Shown one piece after another: positions 16,166-24,839 of a stretch of 64,000 nt of DNA. A program made the translations under genes and the position numbers. A model generated the notes under the pieces. The model had not been told where the DNA came from. It did no database searches and was given only the letters and a program-made list of their open reading frames with translations. Location of the stretch: assembly GCF_029577735.1 (NCBI RefSeq), contig NZ_JARQTO010000009.1, positions 62,001 through 126,000 of the forward strand, given 5' to 3'. Each line of letters starts with the position of its first letter. The first letter of the stretch is position 1. Source of the DNA: Exercitatus varius. GTDB taxonomy: Bacteria > Pseudomonadota > Gammaproteobacteria > Enterobacterales > Pasteurellaceae.

Positions 16166-16768
16166 TTATCCCAATTCGCGACGGCCCAAAAACGAATGGG
16201 TCAAGGTTGTGCCGTCCACCATTTCCAATTCGCCGCCCACCGGAATACCGTGAGCAATGCGGCTTACTTTAATGCCCTGTTGCATACACATTTCGGCGAT
16301 ATAATTGGCCGTTGCGTCGCCTTCAACGGTGGGATTGGTCGCCAAAATGACTTCTTGAAAACGTTCGTTCTGCAAACGTTGTTGCAGCAAATCCAAACCG
16401 ATTTCCCGCGGACCGATACCGTCTAACGGCGATAAATGTCCCATTAACACAAAATAGCGCCCGGAAAACTGCCCGGTCTGTTCAATGGCCTGAATATCCG
16501 CCGGCATTTCCACCACGCACAGCAAGCCCGAATTCCGGCGACGCGGATTATCACAAATGGCGCAGGTTTCTTCTTCCGTAAAAGTACGGCATTGGCCGCA
16601 ATGCCCGATTTTCGACATCGCATCCGTCAGAGCTCGGGCTAAATTCATGCCGCCGCTACGATCGCGTTGCAATAAATGATATGCCATACGCTGAGCGGAT
16701 TTCGGTCCCACTCCGGGCAAGCAGCGCAAATGCTCAACAAGATTTTCTAACAGCGGACTGCTTTGCAT
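16166..16768 (-). CDS. recR: Recombination mediator RecR
   Basis: Works with RecO to load RecA at gaps. The 200 residues include an N-terminal helix-hairpin-helix (LRCLPGVGPKSAQRMAYHLL), a four-cysteine zinc finger (CGQC...CAIC), and a Toprim domain containing LCVVEMPADIQAIE and ATNPTVEGDATANYI. It lies downstream of ybaB as in E. coli, but an inverted uptake-signal hairpin separates them here, and dnaX is 39 kb away rather than adjacent. Confidence 0.96.
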   Translation of the reverse strand: MQSSPLLENLVEHLRCLPGVGPKSAQRMAYHLLQRDRSGGMNLARALTDAMSKIGHCGQCRTFTEEETCAICDNPRRRNSGLLCVVEMPADIQAIEQTGQFSGRYFVLMGHLSPLDGIGPREIGLDLLQQRLQNERFQEVILATNPTVEGDATANYIAEMCMQQGIKVSRIAHGIPVGGELEMVDGTTLTHSFLGRRELG

Positions 16769-16797
16769 AAGATTTCCTGAAAAACAATGAAAAAATC

Positions 16798-16832
16798 GAC
16801 CGCACTTTTTGAAATTAACATAAAGTGCGGTC
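16798..16832 (-). terminator. Inverted uptake-signal pair between ybaB and recR
   Basis: GACCGCACTTT and AAAGTGCGGTC are separated by 13 bases. Because both flanking genes run on the minus strand, the hairpin lies within what would be a ybaB-recR operon and may reduce recR expression. Confidence 0.6.
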
Positions 16833-16909
16833 TAAAAACGCAATGTTTTTACACATTGATTCGTCGGTAACGATCATCCTTCAACCTGAAGCAAGGTTGG
16901 ATTGAAAAA

Positions 16910-17239
16910 TTAAAACGGCATTTTGAAACCCGGCGGCAATGACATGCCGGCGGTCACTGAAGCCATTTTTTCTTTCTGCATTTCTTCCGCACGACGCACG
17001 GCATCATTAAATGCGGCGGCAATTAAGTCTTCCAGCATTTCCTTATCTTCTTCCATCAGAGAAGGATCAATGGTGATACGACGGCAATTATGCGCACCGT
17101 TTAATGTAATTTTAACAAGCCCGGCACCGGATTCTCCCGTGACTTCAAGCTGAGCAATCTCGTCCTGCATTTTTTGCATACGTTCCTGCATTTGTTGGGC
17201 TTGTTTCATCAAGCCGCCTAATCCGCCTTTCCCAAACAT
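16910..17239 (-). CDS. ybaB: Nucleoid-associated protein YbaB/EbfC
   Basis: DNA-binding dimer of the YbaB/EbfC family, 109 residues. The start at 17239 gives MFGKGGLGGLMKQAQQMQE, the same N-terminus as E. coli YbaB. An in-frame extension to 17275 would add twelve residues with no match. The central helix is followed by LEVTGESGAGLVKITLNGAH and the C-terminal SLPPGFKMPF is fully conserved. Upstream of it in the transcribed direction is crr rather than dnaX. Confidence 0.95.
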   Translation of the reverse strand: MFGKGGLGGLMKQAQQMQERMQKMQDEIAQLEVTGESGAGLVKITLNGAHNCRRITIDPSLMEEDKEMLEDLIAAAFNDAVRRAEEMQKEKMASVTAGMSLPPGFKMPF

Positions 17240-17354
17240 AATATTTCCGTTAATAACTGTTAAAGTGCCGTTCATTTAAGGAACCGCCCCCTCAAACAAA
17301 AAGTCCGCTTAATCAACCTAAGCGAACTTTTCAACAAACCTAAATCAGCAATGG

Positions 17355-17855
17355 TTATTTTTTAAGCAATAAAACTTCCGTTTCGCCTGCAATTACAGAA
17401 CCAACGTGTTTTTCAATATGACTGATTTCATCCATATTAGAAATCACAATCGGCGTTAATACTGATTTTGCTTTTGATTTTAATAAATCCAAGTCAAATT
17501 TCAATATGACGTCACCGCGTTTAACGCTTTGGCCTTCCTGAGCGACACGGGTAAAACCTTCACCTTTTAACTCAACCGTATCAATACCGAAGTGAACGAA
17601 TAATTCCACGCCTTCGGTAGATTCCATGGAAAACGCATGATTCGTTTCGAAAATTTTGCCGATAACGCCGTCCACCGGAGCGACGATTTCGTCGCCGGTC
17701 GGGTTAATTGCAACGCCGTCGCCTACAATTTTTTCCGAAAATACAACATCAGGAACATCTTCAATGCTTACGATTTCACCTGATAATGGTGCATATACTT
17801 TCACTTCCACTGCTTGACTTTGTTTTGAGCCAAATAACTTAGCAAAAAAACCCAT
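17355..17855 (-). CDS. crr: PTS glucose-specific enzyme IIA (EIIA-Glc)
   Basis: Phosphocarrier that passes phosphate from HPr to sugar-specific EIIB domains and, in enteric bacteria, regulates adenylate cyclase and several permeases. The 166 residues carry both active-site histidines: His73 (ETNHAF) and the phosphorylated His88 (ELFVHFGIDTVEL). Third gene of a ptsH-ptsI-crr operon, 61 bp after ptsI. It can serve the TreB transporter encoded at 40.4 kb, which lacks its own IIA domain. Confidence 0.97.
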   Translation of the reverse strand: MGFFAKLFGSKQSQAVEVKVYAPLSGEIVSIEDVPDVVFSEKIVGDGVAINPTGDEIVAPVDGVIGKIFETNHAFSMESTEGVELFVHFGIDTVELKGEGFTRVAQEGQSVKRGDVILKFDLDLLKSKAKSVLTPIVISNMDEISHIEKHVGSVIAGETEVLLLKK

Positions 17856-17916
17856 TGTAACCTCTCCATAATGATTGAAACCTTACGTATTCTAACGCAA
17901 AAATTTCACTTTGTAT

Positions 17917-19644
17917 CTAGTTTAATGCTTTTTCTTTTAAGAAATCATTGATTAATTTTTCTATTTCAGCCGCAGTCGGAACCTGTAACGCTTTTTCAGC
18001 TAAAATGCGGGCATCGGCAAAATTTACGTTGCGGATTAATTTCTTGATACGAGGCACGGAAATCGCACTCATACTGAATTCATCCAATCCCATCCCCAAA
18101 AGCAATAAGGTTGCGCGTTCGTCACCGGCCAATTCACCGCACATACCGGTCCATTTACCCTCGGCGTGAGAGGCGTCAATCACCTGTTTGATCAGGTTTA
18201 ATACTGACGGAGACATCGGATTGTATAAATGAGAAATCAATTCGTTACCGCGGTCTACCGCTAAGGTGTATTGCGTTAAATCGTTCGTACCGATACTGAA
18301 GAAATCCACTTCTTTAGCTAAGAATTTTGCATTCACCGCAGCAGACGGCGTTTCAACCATCACGCCGACCTGAATATTTTCGTCAAACGCTTTGCCTTCA
18401 TTGCGAAGTTCTTGTTTCAATACTTCAATCACGGTTTTTAACTCGCGAATTTCCTCAACGGAAATAATCATCGGGAACATTACCGCCAATTTACCGAATG
18501 CCGATGCGCGCAACACCGCACGTAATTGCGCATGTAAAATTTCGCGGCGGTCCAATGCGATACGCACTGCGCGCCAACCTAAGAACGGATTCATTTCCTT
18601 CGGTAAATTCAAATACGGCAATTCTTTATCGCCGCCGATGTCCATCGTACGCAATACCACTAAGCGACCGTTCATCGCTTCCACCACTTCTTTGTACGCG
18701 GCGAATTGTTCTTCTTCCGAAGGCAGACTATCGCGATCCATAAACAGGAATTCGGTACGGTATAACCCGACGCCTTCCGCACCGTTACGATCCGCACCTT
18801 CGCAATCGCGAATCGTACCGATGTTCGCAACCACATCGACCTGATGACCGTCCAACGTTAATGCCGGCAAATCTTTTAATTTGGCTAATTCCGCTTTTTC
18901 CGCCGCAAGTTGCGCCTGCTGTTCCTTCAGGCTATCGATTTGTTCCTGAGTCGGATTCACGTAAACCGCATTGTTCACTGCGTCCAGAATCAGGAAATCG
19001 CCGGTATTCACTTTTTCCGTTACATTATTGGTTCCCACAATCGCCGGCAATTCCAAGGAACGCGCCATAATAGAAGTGTGAGAAGTACGGCCGCCGATAT
19101 CGGTGATAAAACCTAACACTTTATCCAGATTTAATTGCGCCGTTTCGGACGGGGTTAAATCATAAGCCACTAAAATCGCTTCTTCGTTAATTTCACCCAA
19201 ATCCACAATATGCATGCCTAAAATATTTTTAAGCAATCGGTTGCCAATATCACGAATATCACCTGCGCGCTCTTTTAAGTATTCGTCATCGATTTCAGAC
19301 AACATGGCGACTTGCTGATCGATAATTTTGCTCGCCGCCGAAGCCGCACTCACTTTATGCGAACGAAGGTAATCAATAATTTCTTCTTCCAGCTCTTCGT
19401 CTTCTAAGATCATTAAATGACCTTCAAAAATCGCCGCTTTATCTTCACCAAGCGATTTCAACGCTCGGTTACGGATAGAATTTAACTGCTCCACTGCCGC
19501 GGCTCGCCCTTTATAAAAGCGCGCCACTTCGGCATCCAGTTGGTCATCACTGATTTTGCCATGGTCGATGACAATTTTTTCTTCTTTAAGTACAAGTGCT
19601 TTACCGAAAACGATACCTGGAGAAGCTGGAATTCCTGAAATCAT
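17917..19644 (-). CDS. ptsI: PTS enzyme I
   Basis: Phosphoenolpyruvate-protein phosphotransferase, first step of PTS sugar uptake. At 575 residues it is full length. The phosphorylated histidine is His189 in GGRTSHTSIMARSLELPA, and the PEP-binding barrel shows GVGLYRTEFLFM, RTMDIGGDKELPY and the catalytic-cysteine region TGMCGELAGD. GGAAGGG precedes the ATG. Second gene of the ptsHI-crr operon. Confidence 0.98.
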   Translation of the reverse strand: MISGIPASPGIVFGKALVLKEEKIVIDHGKISDDQLDAEVARFYKGRAAAVEQLNSIRNRALKSLGEDKAAIFEGHLMILEDEELEEEIIDYLRSHKVSAASAASKIIDQQVAMLSEIDDEYLKERAGDIRDIGNRLLKNILGMHIVDLGEINEEAILVAYDLTPSETAQLNLDKVLGFITDIGGRTSHTSIMARSLELPAIVGTNNVTEKVNTGDFLILDAVNNAVYVNPTQEQIDSLKEQQAQLAAEKAELAKLKDLPALTLDGHQVDVVANIGTIRDCEGADRNGAEGVGLYRTEFLFMDRDSLPSEEEQFAAYKEVVEAMNGRLVVLRTMDIGGDKELPYLNLPKEMNPFLGWRAVRIALDRREILHAQLRAVLRASAFGKLAVMFPMIISVEEIRELKTVIEVLKQELRNEGKAFDENIQVGVMVETPSAAVNAKFLAKEVDFFSIGTNDLTQYTLAVDRGNELISHLYNPMSPSVLNLIKQVIDASHAEGKWTGMCGELAGDERATLLLLGMGLDEFSMSAISVPRIKKLIRNVNFADARILAEKALQVPTAAEIEKLINDFLKEKALN

Positions 19645-19749
19645 AATTTACCCTTCCAATATAATTAAGATGCGTATAAAAATAATAGCCACAACAGGAC
19701 GTTTTCCATCACAATATGAGGAAAATCCGATGTTATGGCTATGAAATCA

Positions 19750-20007
19750 TTATTCTAAAGTTGGCATTAAAGCAACTAAATGATCAACGGCAGCTTGTTC
19801 ATCTTCACCTTCAGCTGAAATTGTGATGACGGTACCTTGTGTTAAACCTAGAGTTTGTAACTTGAATAAGCTTTTTGCGCTTGCGCTTTTACCTGCCGAT
19901 GTGACCGTGATGTCTGATGCAAAGGCTTTTGCTTCTTTTACGAATTGAGCGGCAGGACGAGTGTGTAGACCGGCGGCAGCTGTAATTTCAACGTCTTTTG
20001 AATACAT
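19750..20007 (-). CDS. ptsH: PTS phosphocarrier protein HPr
   Basis: 85-residue phosphocarrier between enzyme I and EIIA proteins. His15 lies in AAAGLHTRPAAQF, and the regulatory serine region is SAGKSASAKSLFKL. The start at 20007 has CGAGGT upstream and matches the family N-terminus (MYSKDVEITA). An in-frame extension to 20055 exists but is not expected. It is the promoter-proximal gene of ptsHI-crr. The 270-bp upstream region is AT-rich; I did not find a convincing CRP palindrome there. Confidence 0.97.
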   Translation of the reverse strand: MYSKDVEITAAAGLHTRPAAQFVKEAKAFASDITVTSAGKSASAKSLFKLQTLGLTQGTVITISAEGEDEQAAVDHLVALMPTLE

Positions 20008-20280
20008 GATTTTACCTCGAGATAAAAGTTTAATAGAAAGATTTAACAAGCTCAAAACGACTTATTAAGTGAATCCTCCGCATGAAAGTGCGGTTAAAAT
20101 TTATTGATTTTTTTAATTACTCAATTTCAACAGTAAGTATCAATATTCTGCCTAAATAATCAAGCTTAATCGTGACAATTTTTGAGTTAGCGCATAAAAA
20201 AGGTACAAACCTGGTTATTTTTTAATCTAAAAGTAACAAAAATTTTAAATATTATAAGATTATTTTATACCTTTTTAGGG

Positions 20281-21327
20281 TTACGTCGTAAAATGTCGGT
20301 GAGATTTTGCCTCATTTTTGCTTGAAATTAATCGGTGATAATTATCAAAACGTACAGGATGAATTTTGCCTTGTTCCACCGCTTCCCGCAGCGCACATTG
20401 AGGATCGTTTAAATGCTTACAATCCCGGAACTTACACATTCCCAGAAAATCCTGAAATTCGCGATAACCTTTGGTGATTTGTTCCGCGTCCAAATGCCAC
20501 AAACCGAATTCGCGAATGCCCGGGCTATCAATCAAATTACCGCCTTGCGGTAAATGATATAAACGGGATGAAGTCGTAGTATGCTGGCCCAATCCCGAAG
20601 TTTGGCTGACTTCGCCCGTCTGAGCATTTACTTCCGGCAGAATTCGATTTACCAGACTGGATTTGCCAACACCCGACTGCCCCACAAAAATAGACGTTCC
20701 CTGCGCTAAAAGTGCGGTCAGTTTTTTCATATTTTCTCCGGTTTCCGCCGAAATCATTAGGGTTTGATAACCGATATTCCGATAAATTTTCAGCTGTTCT
20801 TCCGCTTGTTGACGGGCTTCGTCGGACAGCAAATCAATCTTGTTCAAGACAATCAGCGCCGGAATATTCGCCGTTTCGCAAATCACCAGATAACGATCGA
20901 TAATATTCAGCGATAAAGTCGGCAATACCGCCGAAACAATCACAATAAGATCAATATTCGATGCCATGACTTTCAGTCCGTCATAATAATCCGGACGGGA
21001 CAACTCGTTTTGGCGGGGTTTTACCGCTTCAATCACGCCGCTGACACCCTGCAGCTTTTCGTGACCCTTGCGCCAAACCACGCAATCTCCAACTACCACG
21101 CCGGATAAAGTCCGTCGCAGATTACAGCGAAACACTTCACCTCGTGCATCTTCCACATCCGCATGCATGGAATAACGCGTCACCACCACGCCGTCCTGAG
21201 TTTCGCCCAGCATATTCTCCTGCCAATCAATCTGATTTTTAGCTTGCCGACGGTGGCGATCCAACGCTTTTGCGTTATTAGAATGAATACGGCGTTTTTG
21301 ATTTTGGGTTAATTTCTGTTTTGCCAT
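20281..21327 (-). CDS. rsgA: Ribosome small subunit maturation GTPase RsgA
   Basis: Circularly permuted GTPase acting late in 30S assembly. Motif order is G4 (NKID), then SAETGENM, then G1 (GQSGVGKSS) and G3 (DSPG), as in the YjeQ family. An N-terminal OB fold precedes it and a C-terminal zinc knuckle (MCKFRDCKHLNDPQCAL) follows. The length is 348 residues. It is divergent from orn, as in E. coli; the 60-bp space between their starts contains an uptake signal. Confidence 0.96.
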   Translation of the reverse strand: MAKQKLTQNQKRRIHSNNAKALDRHRRQAKNQIDWQENMLGETQDGVVVTRYSMHADVEDARGEVFRCNLRRTLSGVVVGDCVVWRKGHEKLQGVSGVIEAVKPRQNELSRPDYYDGLKVMASNIDLIVIVSAVLPTLSLNIIDRYLVICETANIPALIVLNKIDLLSDEARQQAEEQLKIYRNIGYQTLMISAETGENMKKLTALLAQGTSIFVGQSGVGKSSLVNRILPEVNAQTGEVSQTSGLGQHTTTSSRLYHLPQGGNLIDSPGIREFGLWHLDAEQITKGYREFQDFLGMCKFRDCKHLNDPQCALREAVEQGKIHPVRFDNYHRLISSKNEAKSHRHFTT

Positions 21328-21387
21328 TTAAAGTGCGGTCGATTTTCGGGTAGAATTGAAATAGATGAATGATAGGATACTGAAATT

Positions 21388-21936
21388 ATGGCTCAAGATA
21401 AAGAAAATCTGATTTGGATTGATTTGGAAATGACGGGATTGGATCCCGAACAGGAACGCATTATCGAAATCGCTACTATTGTGACGGATAAAAATCTCAA
21501 TATTTTAGCGGAAGGTCCGGTTCTAGCGGTACATCAATCGGACAAACTGCTGGCTAAAATGAGCGACTGGTGCGTCAAAACTCACACCGCCAACGGTTTG
21601 GTGGAACGGGTAAAAACCAGCAAACTCACCGAGCGCGCCGCCGAATTACAAACGATCGATTTTCTGAAACAGTGGGTGCCGAAAGGCGCATCGCCGATTT
21701 GCGGAAACAGCGTCGCGCAGGACAAACGCTTTTTATTCAAATACATGCCGGATTTAGCGGATTATTTTCATTACCGCCATCTCGACGTCAGCACCCTGAA
21801 AGAACTGGCTCGCCGCTGGAAACCCGATATTTTAAACGGATTCCAAAAAACCAACTCGCATTTAGCGCTGGATGACATTCGCGAAAGCATTAAAGAACTG
21901 GCTTATTATCGCGAGCATTTCATTAAATTAGACTAA
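21388..21936 (+). CDS. orn: Oligoribonuclease
   Basis: 3'-to-5' exonuclease that degrades two- to five-nucleotide RNA, including pGpG. It is a DEDDh enzyme: DLEMTG at the N-terminus, then NSVAQDKRFL, and the terminal NSHLALDDIRESI bearing the catalytic His and Asp. At 182 residues it is normal length. It is divergent from rsgA and followed by tRNA-Gly, matching the E. coli order. Confidence 0.97.
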   Translation: MAQDKENLIWIDLEMTGLDPEQERIIEIATIVTDKNLNILAEGPVLAVHQSDKLLAKMSDWCVKTHTANGLVERVKTSKLTERAAELQTIDFLKQWVPKGASPICGNSVAQDKRFLFKYMPDLADYFHYRHLDVSTLKELARRWKPDILNGFQKTNSHLALDDIRESIKELAYYREHFIKLD

Positions 21937-21972
21937 AAAATCAACAAGCGGTCACTTTTCTGAAAATTCTGC

Positions 21973-22000
21973 TTGCACGATACGAAAACTTCCGTATAAT
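21973..22000 (+). promoter_or_regulatory. Promoter of tRNA-Gly
   Basis: TTGCAC (21973-21978) and TATAAT (21995-22000) are 16 bp apart. The following ACGCCCTG is GC-rich, like the discriminator of growth-rate-controlled stable RNA promoters. Confidence 0.75.
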
Positions 22001-22028
22001 ACGCCCTGTTTTCGACGATAAGTCGCCT

Positions 22029-22104
22029 GCGGGAATAGCTCAGTTGGTAGAGCACAACCTTGCCAAGGTTGGGGTCGCGAGTTCGAGCCTCGTTTCCCGC
22101 TCCA
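22029..22104 (+). tRNA. tRNA-Gly (anticodon GCC)
   Basis: The 76-nt cloverleaf has the acceptor stem GCGGGAA with TTCCCGC, the T-loop GTTCGAGCC, the anticodon loop TTGCCAA and an encoded CCA. It decodes GGC and GGU. It lies downstream of orn, where E. coli also carries glycine tRNA genes. Confidence 0.97.
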
Positions 22105-22110
22105 AATTTC

Positions 22111-22140
22111 AAAGGACGTTTTATGACGTCCTTTTCTTTT
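22111..22140 (+). terminator. Terminator of tRNA-Gly
   Basis: AAAGGACGT and ACGTCCTTT form a 9-bp stem with a 6-nt loop, followed by TCTTTT. Confidence 0.85.
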
Positions 22141-22386
22141 ATCTCGATTTAAAATTCATTTTTAATTTTCAACCCCAAAACTGAACAAAAAACTTGTCAT
22201 TTTTTATGCGTAATCACCAGTGTGATTACTTATGGCTTCGCCACCGTTGGCAAAGCCAACGTTCAAAAAGCGTTGCTTTTTGTGACCGCACTTTTCCGGA
22301 TCCGACAGCCGCCGCAAAATTATTCCTATTGTAAAAATGAAAAATGCGGTACAATTTCGCCCATTTAATCCGTTAGTTACGAGCTT

Positions 22387-22866
22387 ATGTCCGCTATGTC
22401 TTACAGTCGTTTTTTGCCTGACGAACAAGCGACGATCGATTTCGGTCGCATGCTGATTCGGGCCGTTTGCCAAATCGCTTCGCCGCACGCGATCACCCTT
22501 TATCTTAACGGCGATCTGGGGGCGGGCAAAACCACCCTCAGCCGCGGCATGATTCAGGGGCTGGGACATCAGGGCAACGTAAAAAGCCCGACTTACACGC
22601 TGGTTGAAGAATATCGACTGCAAGGCAAACGCATTTATCACTTTGATTTATACCGTTTGAGCGATCCGGAAGAACTGGAATTTATGGGCATCCGCGACTA
22701 TTTTTCCGCCGACAGCATTTGTTTGATTGAATGGGCGGAAAAAGGCGCCAGTTTGCTTGCCGAGCCCGATCTGTCGGTCAACATTAGTTATACGGACAAT
22801 GCGCGCCGAATCGAATTAATTCCACAAAGTGAACAAGGTGAAGCCATCATTCAATTATTAAAATAG
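22387..22866 (+). CDS. tsaE: tRNA threonylcarbamoyladenosine biosynthesis ATPase TsaE
   Basis: P-loop ATPase that with TsaB and TsaD makes t6A at position 37 of ANN-decoding tRNAs. Walker A is GDLGAGKTT, switch region SPTYTLVEEY, and DLYRL with the terminal IEWAEKG are family hallmarks. At 159 residues it is standard. A second Met codon occurs four residues in. First gene of the conserved tsaE-amiB-mutL-miaA-hfq-hflX cluster, with only 3 bp before amiB. Confidence 0.95.
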   Translation: MSAMSYSRFLPDEQATIDFGRMLIRAVCQIASPHAITLYLNGDLGAGKTTLSRGMIQGLGHQGNVKSPTYTLVEEYRLQGKRIYHFDLYRLSDPEELEFMGIRDYFSADSICLIEWAEKGASLLAEPDLSVNISYTDNARRIELIPQSEQGEAIIQLLK

Positions 22867-22869
22867 CCG

Positions 22870-24837
22870 ATGAAACAGATTTTATCCCTTTTATTGAAAA
22901 CAGCCGGCGCCTTTGCCCGACGCCGCATGGACACAACTAAAAAATACGGACAAAAAACAGCGCTTATTTTGACCGCACTTTGCTGTCTGACGGCTTATTC
23001 CCAATCGGCGCTGGCGGAAAAATGGACTATCGCCATCGATCCCGGCCACGGCGGGAAAGATCCGGGCGCCATCAGCCGCAACCTGCGTATTTACGAAAAA
23101 AACGTCACCATTTCCATCGCTCGGGAATTAAAAGCGTTTTTGGACAAAGATCCGAATTTTCGCGCCGTATTGACCCGCAACGGCGATTACTACATTTCCG
23201 TGCCTGATCGCTCGGAAATCGCCCGTCGTCAAAAAGCGAACTACTTAATTTCCATTCATGCGGATTCCTCTGAAGGCTCGACCTTGCGCGGCGCTTCCGT
23301 TTGGGTGCTATCAAACCGTCGCGCCAATGACGAAATGGGACAATGGCTGGAAGATCACGAAAAACAATCGGAATTACTCGGCGGCGCGGGCAACGTCCTT
23401 GCCACCCACAACAACGAGAAATACCTGAATCAAACCGTATTGGACTTGCAATTCGGACACAGTCAGCGAGTCGGATACGAACTCGGTGACGCCATTTTGC
23501 GCAATTTCGCCAAAATCACGACGCTAAGCCGCAGCCGTCCGCAACATGCCAGCCTTGGCGTACTGCGTTCGCCGGATATTCCGTCCGTCTTGGTGGAAAC
23601 GGGTTTCTTATCCAATCCGGAAGAAGAGGCAAAACTGAGCTCGCCGTCCTATCGCCGCCGTATTGCCTACATTATTTATCAGGGTATTGTGGATTACCGG
23701 AAACGCCACGGCGGTTTAGAAGTCAACACCGTGGTACGCGCCCCGGCGGACAGTCCGAAAAACGCGCAATCCAATAACGCAAAAAGCGAAACTGATGACA
23801 AAAAAGAAAACGACACCGTTAAAGACAGCGGCGTGGTTCACAGCGTTAAAGCCGGCGATCGATTGGATAAAATCGCCAAGAAATACGACGTGAAAGAAGA
23901 CGACATCGTCGCCTTAAATCAGCTGAAACGGAAAACCCTGCTTATCGGCCAGAAACTCCGCATTCCGGATAACCGTAAAAGTGCGGGCAAAAATACCGAC
24001 AAATCCGAACCGGAAACCGTTTCCGCGCCGAAAGACAGCGGCGTGATTCACACAGTTAAAGCCGGTGATCGATTGGATAAAATCGCCAAGAAATACGACG
24101 TAAAAGAAGACGACATCGTCACCTTAAATCAGCTGAAACGAAAAACTCTGCTTATCGGGCAGAAACTCCGCATTCCGGATAACCGTAAAAGTGCGGGCAA
24201 AAATCCCGACAAATCCGAGCCAGAAACCGTTTCCGCGCCGAAAGACAGCGGCGTGGTTCACAGCGTTAAAGCCGGCGATCGGTTGGATAAAATCGCTAAA
24301 AAATACGACGTGAAAGAAGACGACATCGTCACCTTAAATCAGCTGAAACGGAAAACTCTGCTTATCGGCCAGAAACTCCGCATTCCGGATAACCGTAAAA
24401 GTGCGGGCCAAAATCCCGACAAATCCGAACCGGAAACCGTTTCCGCGCCGAAAGACAGCGGCGTGGTTCACAGCGTTAAAGCCGGCGATCGGTTGGATAA
24501 AATCGCTAAAAAATACGACGTGAAAGAAGACGACATCGTCACCTTAAATCAGCTGAAACGGAAAACCTTGCTTGTCGGTCAAACCTTAAAAATTCCGGCA
24601 AAAAACAAAAAAACGGCTGAAAAGCAAACCGTTAAACCCAATGTGAAAGTGACGGAAAAAGGAAAAAACCAGGATAAATCGAAAGAAACACCGAAATATC
24701 ACGTGATTGAAAAAGACCAGACGATTTATGCCGTCAGTCGTTTATACGGCATTCCGCCAAGTCAAATTTTGAAACTGAACCCGAATTTAAAAGACGGAAA
24801 AGTCCGCGTAGGTCAAAAAATTCAGATTAAGGAATAA
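22870..24837 (+). CDS. amiB: N-acetylmuramoyl-L-alanine amidase AmiB with five LysM domains
   Basis: Periplasmic zinc amidase that cleaves septal peptidoglycan during cell separation. A signal peptide (KTALILTALCCLTAYSQSALA) is followed by the Amidase_3 domain: IDPGHGGKDPGA (zinc His60), SIHADSS and the catalytic Glu in VETGFLSN. The rest is unusual: four nearly identical LysM modules (about residues 323-366, 393-436, 463-506, 533-576) spaced exactly 70 residues, then a divergent fifth at 610-653. At 655 residues it is much longer than the ~430-445 typical of AmiB. Starts at 22870 or 22927 both lack a strong ribosome site. Translation is probably coupled to tsaE. Confidence 0.95.
   Translation: MKQILSLLLKTAGAFARRRMDTTKKYGQKTALILTALCCLTAYSQSALAEKWTIAIDPGHGGKDPGAISRNLRIYEKNVTISIARELKAFLDKDPNFRAVLTRNGDYYISVPDRSEIARRQKANYLISIHADSSEGSTLRGASVWVLSNRRANDEMGQWLEDHEKQSELLGGAGNVLATHNNEKYLNQTVLDLQFGHSQRVGYELGDAILRNFAKITTLSRSRPQHASLGVLRSPDIPSVLVETGFLSNPEEEAKLSSPSYRRRIAYIIYQGIVDYRKRHGGLEVNTVVRAPADSPKNAQSNNAKSETDDKKENDTVKDSGVVHSVKAGDRLDKIAKKYDVKEDDIVALNQLKRKTLLIGQKLRIPDNRKSAGKNTDKSEPETVSAPKDSGVIHTVKAGDRLDKIAKKYDVKEDDIVTLNQLKRKTLLIGQKLRIPDNRKSAGKNPDKSEPETVSAPKDSGVVHSVKAGDRLDKIAKKYDVKEDDIVTLNQLKRKTLLIGQKLRIPDNRKSAGQNPDKSEPETVSAPKDSGVVHSVKAGDRLDKIAKKYDVKEDDIVTLNQLKRKTLLVGQTLKIPAKNKKTAEKQTVKPNVKVTEKGKNQDKSKETPKYHVIEKDQTIYAVSRLYGIPPSQILKLNPNLKDGKVRVGQKIQIKE
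23822..24590 (+). repeat. 210-bp tandem repeats in amiB
   Basis: About 3.6 copies of a 210-bp unit. Equivalent bases recur at 24001, 24211 and 24421. Each unit encodes one LysM plus a linker (NRKSAGKNxDKSEPETVSAPKDSG). The linker contains an uptake-signal-like AAAAGTGCGGGCAAAAA at a fixed position. Near-identity at DNA level implies recent duplication or homogenisation. Confidence 0.93.
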
Positions 24838-24839
24838 TT

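Noticed and set aside
20056..20280. CRP site upstream of ptsH
   Set aside because: Only a half-site-like TCACGATT is present; the other half does not match, so no CRP site was called.
23822..24590. Regular repeats that might suggest a CRISPR array
   Set aside because: The units are 210 bp, near-identical throughout and in frame, encoding LysM domains. There are no short repeats with unique spacers.
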